A stretch of DNA of 64,000 nt, from contig JAMNXP010000002.1 of assembly GCA_023653095.1 (NCBI GenBank), positions 1-64,000 on the forward strand, written 5' to 3'. The translations under genes and the position numbers were made by a program. The notes beneath the pieces were generated by a model. It made no database searches. It was not told where the DNA came from and was given only the letters and a program-made list of their open reading frames with translations. The stretch comes from Bacteroidia bacterium (GTDB lineage Bacteria > Bacteroidota > Bacteroidia > NS11-12g > UBA955). Each line of letters starts with the position of its first letter. Position 1 is the first letter of the stretch. This document shows, one piece after another, positions 33,096 to 42,551 of this stretch.

Positions 33096-35969
33096 ATGAT
33101 AACAAACTTACGTTCTGCAATTCGTTTGGGTGCTGTTGTTGCATTCCTATTCGCGGGAGTCAACACGGTTCATGCCCAAGTGATTTCCTATTGGAATTTT
33201 AACTCTTCCACCCCCGATGGGTCAACATCAACCGGCACAACGTCTCCTATTTTAGGAGCTGGAAAAATTGTATTGCAAAATACCACAACTACTTACGCGT
33301 CTGGATTTGGTAGTTCTGATACGTTTTCATACGATAATAGTGGTTTGAATAGCACAAATTATCCAACCCAAGGTACTAAGTCAAAAGAACACGGAGTAGC
33401 ATTTTACGTGAGTACCGTAGGTAAAAAGAACATCATTGTAAAATGGGATAATCGTCATTCAAATACCGCCTCTAAGTGGGTTGCATTGCAGTATACCGTA
33501 GATTCAATTAATTGGATTGATTTCACTGGAACCGGAACAGATACATTGGGACACTACAGAGCCCTTGCTGGTGACGTATGGAATAACAATAGATTGGCAA
33601 ATTTATCGAGCATTGACTCAGTGAATGATAATCCAAAGTTCGGATTCAGAATTGTGACTGCGTTTGTACCCGGAACCACCTCTTACATAGCATCAAAATC
33701 AACTTCAACTTACGGCGGAGGAACATTGAGATTTGATGGTGTTGCTGTTTTGGGGGATGATATCCCAGTAATAACCTCTACAGATACTTTATTCTTACTA
33801 AGTCCAGCAAATAACGCGAGTGTTACTGTAGAAAAAAACAATCCTGCGTTAATCAATATTTCATGGTCTAAGCACGATTCTTGCGTGGCGTACACTTGGA
33901 AAGCAGATTTGGTTATCGGTAATTTCTCTAAACCTTTGTTGGCTATTCCATCCAACAACAGTGGAACTGATACCGTTTTAACTATAACTAGTGGACTTAT
34001 TGATCAGCAGTTAGCTGGGTTAGGTATAGCAGAAGGCGATTCTGTAACCATAAAATGGACAGTTACCGGCTACACTAAAACTGATTCAATTTGGGCTTTT
34101 AACCCTTACACAATTACACTAAAAAGATCAAAAGTTCCTGCTAGTCCTTTGAAAGCGGGAGATCTTGCCATTGTAGCTTACAGAACCTCGGCTGATGTTT
34201 CAGATGAGTTTGCGGTTTTGGCATTGACTGATATCGCCGAAGACATTAAAGTCATGTTTACGGATTCGAAATTCACATCCAACGCTGTGCCTCAATGCGC
34301 TAATGGGTTGGAGTGGATTTCTCCTAAAGGTGGATTAAAGGCTGGTTCTGTTTTTGTAGTAGGAAACGATAAAGGTACGGTAGACACTGGTTCTATTTCT
34401 GGAAAAACATTTGGGTTGAGCTCAAGCAGTGACCAAATCATTGCCTATTGCGGCACCTATTATAATCCAACCCATATCACTGCATTGAGTACAAATGCAT
34501 GGGCTACGGCGAATACCAGTTGTTCTGGTGGAAGTTCATTGATCCCATCGTCGTTGACGAACGCGACAAACGCAATTTCACATCAATCTACTAAAGGTGG
34601 AAATGGCACCAACACCATGAATGCTTACTACAACGGAATTACGGATGCATCTGCAGCTGATTTGTTGGCAGCCATCATGGATACCACCAATTGGAACGGA
34701 ATTTCAGTTAAGGCTACACAAACTTGGCCAGATTGGAAGTTCTTCGAAAAGGCTCAAGCATTGGAATTTGATTTGTTGTCTCCAGCTGATGCTACTGATT
34801 TAACCGTAGAGTCTGGTGACAATACTCCTGTGAATATTACATGGGAATCTTTGAAGAGCGCTACCAAATATGTATGGAAAGCCGATGTATTGACTGGTGA
34901 TTTCAGCAAACCAGCATTAGCAATACCTTCCAATAATTCAGGGGTTGATACTGTTTTGACTTTGACTGTTTCGGCTATTGATGCTGCTTTGGCTAACTTG
35001 GGATTGACTCAAGGACAATCTATCAACTTGAAGTGGACCGTTACTGCTTTCATGGGAAGTGGTGATAGCGTTAATGCGAAAGCTCCTTTTGGAATTAAAT
35101 TGACGCGTAAGGCTGCTGCACATGTAAATAAATTCAAAGCAGGTGATTTCGCAGTAATTGCATATAGAATGAATGCATCAACACCCGATGAATTTGCTTT
35201 ATTGACTTTCGTTGATATCGCCGAGGGAACTGAATTGCATTTTGCAGATGCGAAATTTACAGGTACGGCTCAGTGCGATGACGGATTGGTTTGGACAGCC
35301 CCTGCGGGCGGCGTTAAAGCAGGTGAAGTGATCGATGTTTTGAATGATAATCCTGCGGTTGATAAAGGTTCTGTTACCGGTGCTTCTTTTGGATTGAGCA
35401 GCGGGGGAGACCAAGTGATGATTTGGGAAGGTCCAGCAGCACAGGCAAATCATATTACAGCCTTGAGTTCAAACGCTTGGGCAACATCTGGAATTACCTG
35501 TGCATCCAAAAGCACAAGTATCCTACCAACCAATTTGACCAACGGTGTAAATGCAATATCTCACGAGAAAACCAACGGTGGCGACGGAAGCAATACCGTA
35601 AATGCTTATTACACCGGAACCATGGAAGGCACCTTCGATGAAATCAAAAAATTGGTCGCAGATTATAAAAATTGGAACGGCACTGGAGCAGGAACAGCGG
35701 CTCAAACTTGGCCAACATGGAACTTTACAGGTAAAGCTGCTTCTAACGTTGAACTCGCAAGAAATAGTTTCAAGCTATATCCAAATCCTTCAAATGGAGT
35801 GGTTTACAGCTCGAAAGAAATGAAATTTACGGTATTGGATTTAGCCGGTAAGGTGGTGTACCAGTCTGTTGTTGCAGAAAACAAGTTAGATGTAAGCAAT
35901 TTAACCAATGGAGTGTATTTCGTGAAGAATGAAATGGGCTTCACTCAACAACTGATAGTACAGCAATAA
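33096..35969 (+). CDS. Secreted T9SS protein with two duplicated SusE-like plus lamin-tail-like modules
   Basis: A 957-residue secreted protein. The signal peptide ends VHAQ (residue 28) and a jelly-roll-like N-terminal domain follows (to about 225). A SusE-like domain (about 231-345; LSPANNASVTVEKNNPALINISW, WKADLVIGNFSKP) is followed by a lamin-tail-like domain (about 350-550; AGDLAIVAYR...DEFAVLALTDIAE). Both are then repeated (about 555-668 and 680-885). The C-terminus KLYPNPSNGVV is a type A T9SS domain. It is the first gene of an operon with a TonB-dependent receptor 3 nt downstream. It probably captures a ligand at the surface; the ligand is unknown. Confidence 0.8.
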   Translation: MITNLRSAIRLGAVVAFLFAGVNTVHAQVISYWNFNSSTPDGSTSTGTTSPILGAGKIVLQNTTTTYASGFGSSDTFSYDNSGLNSTNYPTQGTKSKEHGVAFYVSTVGKKNIIVKWDNRHSNTASKWVALQYTVDSINWIDFTGTGTDTLGHYRALAGDVWNNNRLANLSSIDSVNDNPKFGFRIVTAFVPGTTSYIASKSTSTYGGGTLRFDGVAVLGDDIPVITSTDTLFLLSPANNASVTVEKNNPALINISWSKHDSCVAYTWKADLVIGNFSKPLLAIPSNNSGTDTVLTITSGLIDQQLAGLGIAEGDSVTIKWTVTGYTKTDSIWAFNPYTITLKRSKVPASPLKAGDLAIVAYRTSADVSDEFAVLALTDIAEDIKVMFTDSKFTSNAVPQCANGLEWISPKGGLKAGSVFVVGNDKGTVDTGSISGKTFGLSSSSDQIIAYCGTYYNPTHITALSTNAWATANTSCSGGSSLIPSSLTNATNAISHQSTKGGNGTNTMNAYYNGITDASAADLLAAIMDTTNWNGISVKATQTWPDWKFFEKAQALEFDLLSPADATDLTVESGDNTPVNITWESLKSATKYVWKADVLTGDFSKPALAIPSNNSGVDTVLTLTVSAIDAALANLGLTQGQSINLKWTVTAFMGSGDSVNAKAPFGIKLTRKAAAHVNKFKAGDFAVIAYRMNASTPDEFALLTFVDIAEGTELHFADAKFTGTAQCDDGLVWTAPAGGVKAGEVIDVLNDNPAVDKGSVTGASFGLSSGGDQVMIWEGPAAQANHITALSSNAWATSGITCASKSTSILPTNLTNGVNAISHEKTNGGDGSNTVNAYYTGTMEGTFDEIKKLVADYKNWNGTGAGTAAQTWPTWNFTGKAASNVELARNSFKLYPNPSNGVVYSSKEMKFTVLDLAGKVVYQSVVAENKLDVSNLTNGVYFVKNEMGFTQQLIVQQ

Positions 35970-35972
35970 GAA

Positions 35973-38711
35973 GTGAATAGACTTCTTGCCATATTCTCTG
36001 CGTTTCTCTTAACTGCAATCGCAGAAGCTCAGTCAACGGGTGTCATTCGTGGGGTGGTTTCAGACGCCATCACGGAGGCACCCATTGCCTCTTGTAAAAT
36101 AACATCACTAGAAGGTGTTACGTTGGGATTCTCAAAACTTGATGGCTCCTTTGAAATTAAAACTGCGACAAGTCAAGCCTATTTTGAGCATCCTGATTTT
36201 GTCAAGAAATCCATTGAGTTAAAATTTTCGGGTTTTAACATGGTGTCTCTGATGCCTTTGGACGCTCAAATTGACGAAGTCAATATTTCTACCAAGAAAG
36301 ACGATGGAACTGAGCTGAGTGCGAGGCTTTCCGAGAAAACGTCCCTTACAGTAAAAAATATCATATCCTCTCAAGAGATTGATGTATCGCCAGATATTAC
36401 GGTGGCGAATGTGATTCAACGAGTATCGGGCATTTCCATCGAGCGAAATAACAACGGAGACGGGCAGCATGCCATTGTACGTGGTATGGATAAGCGCTAC
36501 AATTACACTTTGGTGAATGGAATTAAAATTCCGTCGCCAGACAATAAAAATAGATACGTTCCCTTAGATATTTTCCCTTCCGATCTACTTGATCGCTTGG
36601 AAGTTACCAAAGCACTGACTCCAAATATGGAAGGAGATGCTATTGGAGGTGTGGTTGATATGAAACTGAAAGACGCTCCCAATCGCAAGATTTTTAATGT
36701 GAATGTGGGTACGGGTTACAGTCAACTATTTTTAGACAGAGATTACCGTTCGTTTGAAACTCAAGACGTTTCTCGTAGGTCTCCACATGCAGTGAATGGG
36801 ACTGATTATAGAGCGAAAACAGCTGATTTTCTGATGTCTAATTTGGTGTATACCGATGGGCAAGCACCTTTGAATCAGCTTTTTGGATTATCTATGGGAA
36901 ATCGTTTTATGAAAGGTCGATTGGGAGGAATTCTTGCCCTAAGTTATCAAAACACCTACCGCGGAGCTAATTCCATGTTCATGTCTACTTTTATTCAACC
37001 CGAAACCAATACCCCTTATTACGAGATCATGCAGTTGCGGAAGTTTTCGGCTCAGCAGCGCAGAACTGGGGTGCATACCAAATGGGATTATAAATTTAGC
37101 AACCGCAGCCAAATCAGTTTATACGCGGCTTATATAGGACTTTTAGATCGTGAAGTTCGCGATAGGGTAGACACCATTTTGAAGATTGGCCGTGGACAAG
37201 GGCCCGGAACGGGTAGAGTAGAACTTCGAAATAGAAGTCGACAGAAGTTTCAAGATATTTACAACGCCACACTCCAAGGAAAACATCAATTGGGTGGGGT
37301 GAAAATGGATTGGTCGGCCGTGTATTCCTTAGCCATTCAAGACGATCCTGATATGGCTCAATTTGCGCTATTAACCGAAGTTTTGAAGGACAGTGCAGGC
37401 AATTTTATTGATAAGCCAGACGTGATTGATCGTGATTTTACCCGCAGATGGGTACACAACAGCGACCAAGACATTGCACTTTATTACAATGCCAGTTATC
37501 TCACCAAATTGGGAGAGTCTGTGGTTGATTTTTCTGCTGGTGGACTCTATAGGATGAAGAACAGGAGTCATGAATTCAATTCTTATTTATTTAGAAATGT
37601 TCCGGTTGGGCAAGTTTGGACAGGCTCCCCTTACAATCATACTTGGGAGCTTTTTAATACCTTGGGTACGCCAACAGATCCATTGAATTACGATTGCAAT
37701 GAGAATGTTCTCGGCCTGTATGGTATGGCTAAGTGGGAATATTTGAAATGGCAAGCCTTGGGTGGCGTTCGATTCGAGAACACCGCGTTTGATTGGGAAA
37801 CTCAAGCACCCAAAACCGTTAACGGAAGAACCGGTAGCATCAGATACAGCGACCTTTTGCCCAGCATCCATATTAAATACCTGGCCAATAATAATATGCA
37901 GGTGAGAAGTTCTTACTTCGCGTCTATTTCTAGACCAAGTTTCTATGAGGTAATTCCCTACGAGATCAACGAAGAAGATTTCCGAGAGAGAGGAAATCCC
38001 TTTCTACGAAGAACCCAAGCACACAATTTTGATTTGCGATTGGAGCATTTTTCCAAACAGGTGAACAAATTTATGGTGGGTGCATTTTATAAGAAGATCA
38101 TCAACCCCATCGAAAGCGCTTTGGTCATTACGGGCCAAACGGTTTATGCTCAGCCCAATAACTTTGGAACGGCATTCAATTATGGAGTAGAAGTGGATGC
38201 TTCTCGCTATTTTGGAAACTTTGGGATAAGAGGATTTTACACGTTCACCAATTCCAGCATTACCACATCTAAAATAGTCAAATTTAGAAACGATCAAGGA
38301 AGTTTAACCCAGCGAAACGAAGATCAGACACGTCCACTTCAAGGTCAATCGAAGCATATTTTCAATGCCTCTTTGTTGTATAAAAACACTAAGACTGGTA
38401 CCGACATTCAACTTTCTGGGGTTTATACCGGACAGAGAATCATGACCGTTTCTCCTTATTTAAATAACGATGTTTGGCAACGAGCCTATTTCATTGTTGA
38501 TTTTTCAATTGAACAAAAAGTGGCCAAGAATTGGTTTTTCTATGCCAAGTTGAATAATCTTTTGAATACACCCATGAGGGCTGATATCCTTCTTCCGAAT
38601 ACTTTCAATCCTGAGCAAGCGCCCTATTTGGATGCAAGTAGTTCCGTATTGGTGAGGGAAGATTTTTACGGCCAAACTTATTTCGCAGGAATCAAATTTA
38701 AATTTTTATAA
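35973..38711 (+). CDS. TonB-dependent receptor of the duplicated-module operon
   Basis: A 912-residue outer-membrane transporter. The initiator is GTG at 35973, 3 nt after the previous stop. Signal peptide ending IAEAQ, a carboxypeptidase-like domain (about 24-95), a plug domain (ISSQEIDVSPDITVANVIQRVSGISIERN near 130; VRGMDKRYNYTLVNGIKIPSP near 168) and a 22-strand barrel ending in F-K-F-L. It resembles the SusC-like/TonB receptor class that pairs with a surface lipoprotein. Here the partner is a beta-helix lipoprotein instead of SusD. The imported substrate is unknown. Confidence 0.88.
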   Translation: MNRLLAIFSAFLLTAIAEAQSTGVIRGVVSDAITEAPIASCKITSLEGVTLGFSKLDGSFEIKTATSQAYFEHPDFVKKSIELKFSGFNMVSLMPLDAQIDEVNISTKKDDGTELSARLSEKTSLTVKNIISSQEIDVSPDITVANVIQRVSGISIERNNNGDGQHAIVRGMDKRYNYTLVNGIKIPSPDNKNRYVPLDIFPSDLLDRLEVTKALTPNMEGDAIGGVVDMKLKDAPNRKIFNVNVGTGYSQLFLDRDYRSFETQDVSRRSPHAVNGTDYRAKTADFLMSNLVYTDGQAPLNQLFGLSMGNRFMKGRLGGILALSYQNTYRGANSMFMSTFIQPETNTPYYEIMQLRKFSAQQRRTGVHTKWDYKFSNRSQISLYAAYIGLLDREVRDRVDTILKIGRGQGPGTGRVELRNRSRQKFQDIYNATLQGKHQLGGVKMDWSAVYSLAIQDDPDMAQFALLTEVLKDSAGNFIDKPDVIDRDFTRRWVHNSDQDIALYYNASYLTKLGESVVDFSAGGLYRMKNRSHEFNSYLFRNVPVGQVWTGSPYNHTWELFNTLGTPTDPLNYDCNENVLGLYGMAKWEYLKWQALGGVRFENTAFDWETQAPKTVNGRTGSIRYSDLLPSIHIKYLANNNMQVRSSYFASISRPSFYEVIPYEINEEDFRERGNPFLRRTQAHNFDLRLEHFSKQVNKFMVGAFYKKIINPIESALVITGQTVYAQPNNFGTAFNYGVEVDASRYFGNFGIRGFYTFTNSSITTSKIVKFRNDQGSLTQRNEDQTRPLQGQSKHIFNASLLYKNTKTGTDIQLSGVYTGQRIMTVSPYLNNDVWQRAYFIVDFSIEQKVAKNWFFYAKLNNLLNTPMRADILLPNTFNPEQAPYLDASSSVLVREDFYGQTYFAGIKFKFL

Positions 38712-38712
38712 C

Positions 38713-40041
38713 ATGAAAAAAATCATTTACACTTTGTCGCTCGCAACCTTAGCCTTTTTGGCTTCTTGCGGAGAAGAAGACACAAAAATTGACGATGGCA
38801 AACAAGATAGCGTTGTTACCATCTCAGATGCCACAACTGAATTAAAGGGTTACATGCGTGGAACCCTCAAAGCGGGTAAAACCTATTACTTGATTGCTGA
38901 CATGATTGTACCTGAAAACGAAACCGTTACCGTTGAGCCAGGAGTAACTGTTATTGCAGTTGGAGACGGTACAGCTATTGGTCCTGAAATTACTGTAGGT
39001 GGTACTTTTGCTGCGTTGGGTACAAAGGCTCAACCTATCAAGTTTACAGTCCCTGCTGATAAAAATGATATCAGCAACATTTTTGCTGGACTTTGGGGTG
39101 GATTTCAATGCAAGACCACTGCAAAAGCATTGGTATTGAAGTGGTGTCAAGTGGAATATTTAGGCGGTGAGGGCGGACCTGCTTCTCCGCGCGCGGGAAA
39201 AACGAGATATGGTTTCTCTTCTTTAGACCCAAATACTGAAATTGTTGTAGAAGATTGTTGGTTCCGCGGTTCTGTAGATGATATGTTCCGTCCCAATGGT
39301 GGTAAAATCCATATGGTTCGCAACGTATTTGAATTCGCTGGCGAAACAGGTGGAGATGGCTTGAACATCAAAGGTGGTACACTTGGTAATATAGCATACA
39401 ACTTATTCATTGGTGGTGCCACAAACGCTTACAAAGTTTCCAACGAAGGTTCTTCAACGGTTCAAACCAACGTGAACGTATACAACAATATCGCAATTAA
39501 CTGCGGATACCGTCGTGCAGGTAACACCCGCGGAGCAAACATCAACTACGAAGTGGGTGCTCGTGGATATGCTTACAACAACATCATTGTAAACTGCAAG
39601 CGCGGCATGCGTGTTTTGGAGGACGGTGATTTGCAAAACATCAAATTTGATAACAACCTTTATTATGCAGCACACCAAGCTATGGTTGACGAGTTCATCC
39701 CAACCGATGCCACTACGCCAACTAAAGCTGTATTGGGAAGTAATAACATCATTGGTAAAGCAGGTGAAAACGATCCTATGTTTGCGAATGTCAATGTAAC
39801 TCAATTTGCATTGGCTGATTTCGAAGCAGGTAGTACACAGCCTCGTGCGATGAACGAAAAAGGCACCAACGATTTCCGTTTGAAATCAGGTTCACCTTGC
39901 ATTGGAAAAGGTAAAACTGATTTTTCACCAGTATCTGTACAGTGGGTTCACGCAACCGGCGCATTGGCCCCAAGTACTGCTTCTCCCAATAAAGATTTGG
40001 GTGCATTCCCAACAGATAATTCTGGGAATCAGTATTTTTAA
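38713..40041 (+). CDS. Parallel beta-helix lipoprotein
   Basis: A 442-residue lipoprotein: the signal peptide ends LAFLASC (Cys19) and is followed by an Asp/Glu-rich linker, a feature of surface-exported Bacteroidota lipoproteins. The body repeats VEPGVTVIAV, EYLGGEGG, NVYNNIAINCG and NNIIVNCKRGM, the Asn ladders and short strands of a right-handed beta-helix as in pectate lyase folds. A catalytic triad is not evident, so it may bind rather than cleave a polymer. It starts 1 nt after the receptor stop, so it is tightly co-translated. Confidence 0.78.
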   Translation: MKKIIYTLSLATLAFLASCGEEDTKIDDGKQDSVVTISDATTELKGYMRGTLKAGKTYYLIADMIVPENETVTVEPGVTVIAVGDGTAIGPEITVGGTFAALGTKAQPIKFTVPADKNDISNIFAGLWGGFQCKTTAKALVLKWCQVEYLGGEGGPASPRAGKTRYGFSSLDPNTEIVVEDCWFRGSVDDMFRPNGGKIHMVRNVFEFAGETGGDGLNIKGGTLGNIAYNLFIGGATNAYKVSNEGSSTVQTNVNVYNNIAINCGYRRAGNTRGANINYEVGARGYAYNNIIVNCKRGMRVLEDGDLQNIKFDNNLYYAAHQAMVDEFIPTDATTPTKAVLGSNNIIGKAGENDPMFANVNVTQFALADFEAGSTQPRAMNEKGTNDFRLKSGSPCIGKGKTDFSPVSVQWVHATGALAPSTASPNKDLGAFPTDNSGNQYF

Positions 40042-40210
40042 GGTGGTGGTCGGTTTTCGGTGATCGGTGATCGGTGATCGGTGATCGGTGATCGGTGATC
40101 GGTGATCGGTGATCGGTAATCGGTGGTCAGCCGTCAGCGGTCAGCGGTCAGCGGTCAGCGGACAGCGGACAGCGGATTTCTAAACCCTCAACTCTCAACT
40201 CTCAACTCTA
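40042..40210 (+). repeat. Heptanucleotide tandem array, GATCGGT to GGTCAGC to CAACTCT
   Basis: Directly after the beta-helix lipoprotein stop codon. TGATCGG is repeated eight times without error (40061-40116). It then passes, still in 7-bp register, through TAATCGG, TGGTCAG and CCGTCAG into CGGTCAG (three copies) and CGGACAG (two copies). After a short gap come about three CTCAACT units (about 40186-40208). The register kept across word changes is direct evidence that the words derive from one another. Confidence 0.95.
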
Positions 40211-40228
40211 GAGATTATATTTGAAATT

Positions 40229-41188
40229 GTGTACCAAATTGTTAAAATAAGCATTGCCGCGACCTTGGTCGCGGCAATTGCGCATTGTGAGAAGCCCGCA
40301 GTTTTTGGTCCTCCATTAATTGGAGACCCGTGGGCTGAATCGTATACCGAGTTTGATTATTCCGTTAGTGACGTTTCGCAGGATAGTTCGTTTGGGCCAT
40401 TCACTCAAATGGGTATGCTTGAGAATCCGTCCCTCAAAGAAAATTCTGGACTAGCCCCTTGCTCTTACCGTAGTGATTGGTTGTACGGACATAATGACGG
40501 TGGAGATTTTAACCGCTTTTTTGTTTTCGATACTACCGGAAAGAATGTTCGTCATATAACGGTTCCGGGATTTTCAAACCGTGATTGCGAGGACATGGGT
40601 ATTGATCAAAACCCCATCGATGGAAAGAAATATCTGTATCTCGCTGATTTTGGGGACAACAATGCTGTTTATCCGGAGATTTACGTTTATAGGTTTGCTG
40701 AACCTATTTTGTCATCCAATGCAGGCGATACCTCAGTTGAAACTGCCGAAAAGCTCACTTTTGTTTATCCCGATGGACCCCGCGACGCGGAAACCTTGTT
40801 GGTTGATCCTTGGAGTCACCATTTGTATATTGTCACTAAGCGAGAGTCAAAGGCTCGAGTTTATAAAGCTGAATATCCATTTAAATTAGCTGCAGGTGAA
40901 ACCAAAATCACCCTACAGAAGGTCGCTCAATTGCCTTTTAGTGGACTGGTTGGAGGAGACATCAGTGCTGATGGCAAGCACATTTTAATCAAAAATTACG
41001 GACAAATTTTCTATTGGACCCGCAACGACGGCGAACCGGTAACGGTTGCCTTGAGCCGCAAGCCCAAAGTGGTTCCATACAAAATAGAAACCCAAGGCGA
41101 AGCCGTTTGCTGGTCAAATGATTCAAGGAGCTACTATACAGTGAGTGAAGGTAAAGCCGCGCCCATTTATAAGGGTGGGTTTCGTTAA
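40229..41188 (+). CDS. Predicted lipoprotein with beta-propeller-like repeats
   Basis: A 319-residue protein with GTG start at 40229 and a lipoprotein-like signal peptide (ISIAATLVAAIAHC, Cys20). The body contains repeated blades such as ENSGLAPCSYRSDWLYGHNDGG, YLYLADFGDNNAVYPEIYVYRF and HHLYIVTKRESKARVYKAEYP, suggesting a WD/SdiA-regulated-like propeller outside the cell. I do not recognise a specific enzyme family. It lies between two heptanucleotide arrays and is not obviously part of a larger operon. Confidence 0.7.
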   Translation: MYQIVKISIAATLVAAIAHCEKPAVFGPPLIGDPWAESYTEFDYSVSDVSQDSSFGPFTQMGMLENPSLKENSGLAPCSYRSDWLYGHNDGGDFNRFFVFDTTGKNVRHITVPGFSNRDCEDMGIDQNPIDGKKYLYLADFGDNNAVYPEIYVYRFAEPILSSNAGDTSVETAEKLTFVYPDGPRDAETLLVDPWSHHLYIVTKRESKARVYKAEYPFKLAAGETKITLQKVAQLPFSGLVGGDISADGKHILIKNYGQIFYWTRNDGEPVTVALSRKPKVVPYKIETQGEAVCWSNDSRSYYTVSEGKAAPIYKGGFR

Positions 41189-41189
41189 A

Positions 41190-41280
41190 TAGCGGACAGC
41201 GCTCAGCATTCAGCGGTCAGCAGTCAGCGGTCAGCGGTCAGCAGTCAGCCGACAGCCGATAATCGATAACCGATAACCGT
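41190..41280. repeat. Heptanucleotide tandem array, GGTCAGC type with degenerate GATAACC end
   Basis: Between convergent genes. Units CAGCGGT/CAGCAGT/CAGCGGA run from just after the stop at 41186-41188. Toward the tonB-like gene they change to CCGATAA/TCGATAA words. Less regular than the 40.1-kb array but clearly of the same 7-bp family. Confidence 0.85.
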
Positions 41281-41294
41281 ACAGCTATCAATTT

Positions 41295-41738
41295 TCACTG
41301 CATATTAAACATCAACGGTATCTCGAAATAACTATTGATGGGAAGTCCGTCTTTTTTGCCGGGATTCCAGCGTTTTGATCTTTTAAGGATTCGGATGGTT
41401 TCATGCGTGAATTCAGGGCATGCAGCAACTGTTTTCATGGGCTTAAAATTGCTCAATTCTCCGTTCTTGTTCACCGTGAAGCGAACAACCACTTTTCCGC
41501 TGATTCCTTCATCCATGCATCTTGTGGGGTATTTTACCTGATCGCTGATGAATCGATAGAATTTCTGCTCTCCTCCGGGGTAATTTGCTCGCTCAAAAGA
41601 GGGAGAATTCATTGCGTCTAAATCAATGACATCTTTATCATAAACTGCTGCTTCGGCCTGTGGCTTGGGTGAGTCTAATTCTTGAGCATGAGTCGAAGAC
41701 AGAATAAATATCCCCAGAAAAAAGAGAAACGTTTTCAT
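41295..41738 (-). CDS. Small periplasmic TonB C-terminal domain protein
   Basis: A protein of about 147 residues (ATG at 41738) with a cleavable signal peptide ending STHAQ and one TonB C-terminal domain (YPTRCMDEGISGKVVVRFTVNKNGEL, about residues 65-90; RSKRWNPGKKDGLPINSYFEIPLMF at the end). It lacks the N-terminal anchor and the Pro-rich spacer of a true energy transducer, so it is more likely a soluble TonB-domain protein with a Cys pair (CMDEG / ACPEF). A heptanucleotide array follows its stop codon. Confidence 0.82.
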   Translation of the reverse strand: MKTFLFFLGIFILSSTHAQELDSPKPQAEAAVYDKDVIDLDAMNSPSFERANYPGGEQKFYRFISDQVKYPTRCMDEGISGKVVVRFTVNKNGELSNFKPMKTVAACPEFTHETIRILKRSKRWNPGKKDGLPINSYFEIPLMFNMQ

Positions 41739-41787
41739 CGAACAAATATAATATAAGCATTTCAAAACCTTTAAAATTGCTACTTGT

Positions 41788-41795
41788 TACTTTTG
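41788..41795 (+). promoter_or_regulatory. -7 promoter box of the nitroreductase gene, leaderless geometry
   Basis: TACTTTTG, a perfect TAnnTTTG, ends 4 nt before the ATG at 41800. The -33 position lacks a clear TTG. Confidence 0.4.
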
Positions 41796-41799
41796 TATT

Positions 41800-42429
41800 A
41801 TGTCATTGATTGAATCGCTTCGCTGGAGATACGCTGTTAAGAATTATAGAAATCAAGTTGTTGAACAAGACAAACTAGATCAGATTTTAGAATCTATTCG
41901 ATTGACTCCAACCTCAATGGGTCTGCAAACATTTAAGGTGTTTGTGATTAGTGATCAAGCCATGAGACAAGAAATGTTGACCAAGGTTTGCAAGCAACCT
42001 CAGACGGTGGAAGCAAGCCATTTGCTGGTTTTTGCAGCCTATTCAGAGTTGAACGATGATCAAATAGATCAATACATGTTGAGGATTGCTGAAACTCGCA
42101 ATCAAGATGTATCGGAATTAGATAAATTCAAAATGGGCATTAAAGGTTTCACCAGTAAAATGAGTAAAGACGAATTTATGTCGTGGACGTCTAAGCAAAC
42201 CTACATTGCACTTGGAACTGCAATGGCAGCTGCAGCACATTTGGAGGTAGATTCTACCCCTATGGAGGGATTTGATAACAAAGCCATGGATGAACTATTG
42301 AATCTGCAAAGCCAAGGTTTGTTCTCTACTGTGATGTTGGCTGTAGGATATAGAGATGCGGAAAAAGATTTCTTGGCGAAAGCAAAAAAGGTAAGAAAAT
42401 CAATAGAAGAGTTATTTTTAGTGAAGTAA
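41800..42429 (+). CDS. Nitroreductase-family NAD(P)H-dependent oxidoreductase
   Basis: A 209-residue FMN flavoprotein of the NfsB-like group. Recognisable parts are the N-terminal RWRYAVKNYRNQVV with the FMN-phosphate Arg, RLTPTSMGLQTFKVFVI (about residues 35-51), and AHLEVDSTPMEGFDNKAMDELL (about 147-168), which is diagnostic. Members reduce quinones or nitroaromatics with NAD(P)H as dimers. It is a single gene with its own promoter. Confidence 0.9.
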   Translation: MSLIESLRWRYAVKNYRNQVVEQDKLDQILESIRLTPTSMGLQTFKVFVISDQAMRQEMLTKVCKQPQTVEASHLLVFAAYSELNDDQIDQYMLRIAETRNQDVSELDKFKMGIKGFTSKMSKDEFMSWTSKQTYIALGTAMAAAAHLEVDSTPMEGFDNKAMDELLNLQSQGLFSTVMLAVGYRDAEKDFLAKAKKVRKSIEELFLVK

Positions 42430-42504
42430 TTTATCAGACTAAATTTTTTGTAAGTCATTGGTTTTGTTTGTAAAATATTACTAAGTTTTCTAGAAATTGT
42501 TTTG

Positions 42505-42529
42505 AATGTTCAATAATATTTTGAACATT
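42505..42529 (+). promoter_or_regulatory. 9-bp inverted repeat upstream of the LamG T9SS protein gene
   Basis: AATGTTCAA (42505-42513) and TTGAACATT (42521-42529) are separated by 7 nt and lie 22 nt before the ATG at 42552. The geometry suits a dimeric regulator site; it is too AT-rich and has no T run, so it is a poor terminator for the preceding gene. Confidence 0.4.
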
Positions 42530-42551
42530 TGAGATAACAACAATAATTTCT

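Noticed and set aside
35199-35453. Opposite-strand frames inside the T9SS protein gene
   Set aside because: They arise from the duplicated modules' codon pattern, with no start signals or recognisable product.
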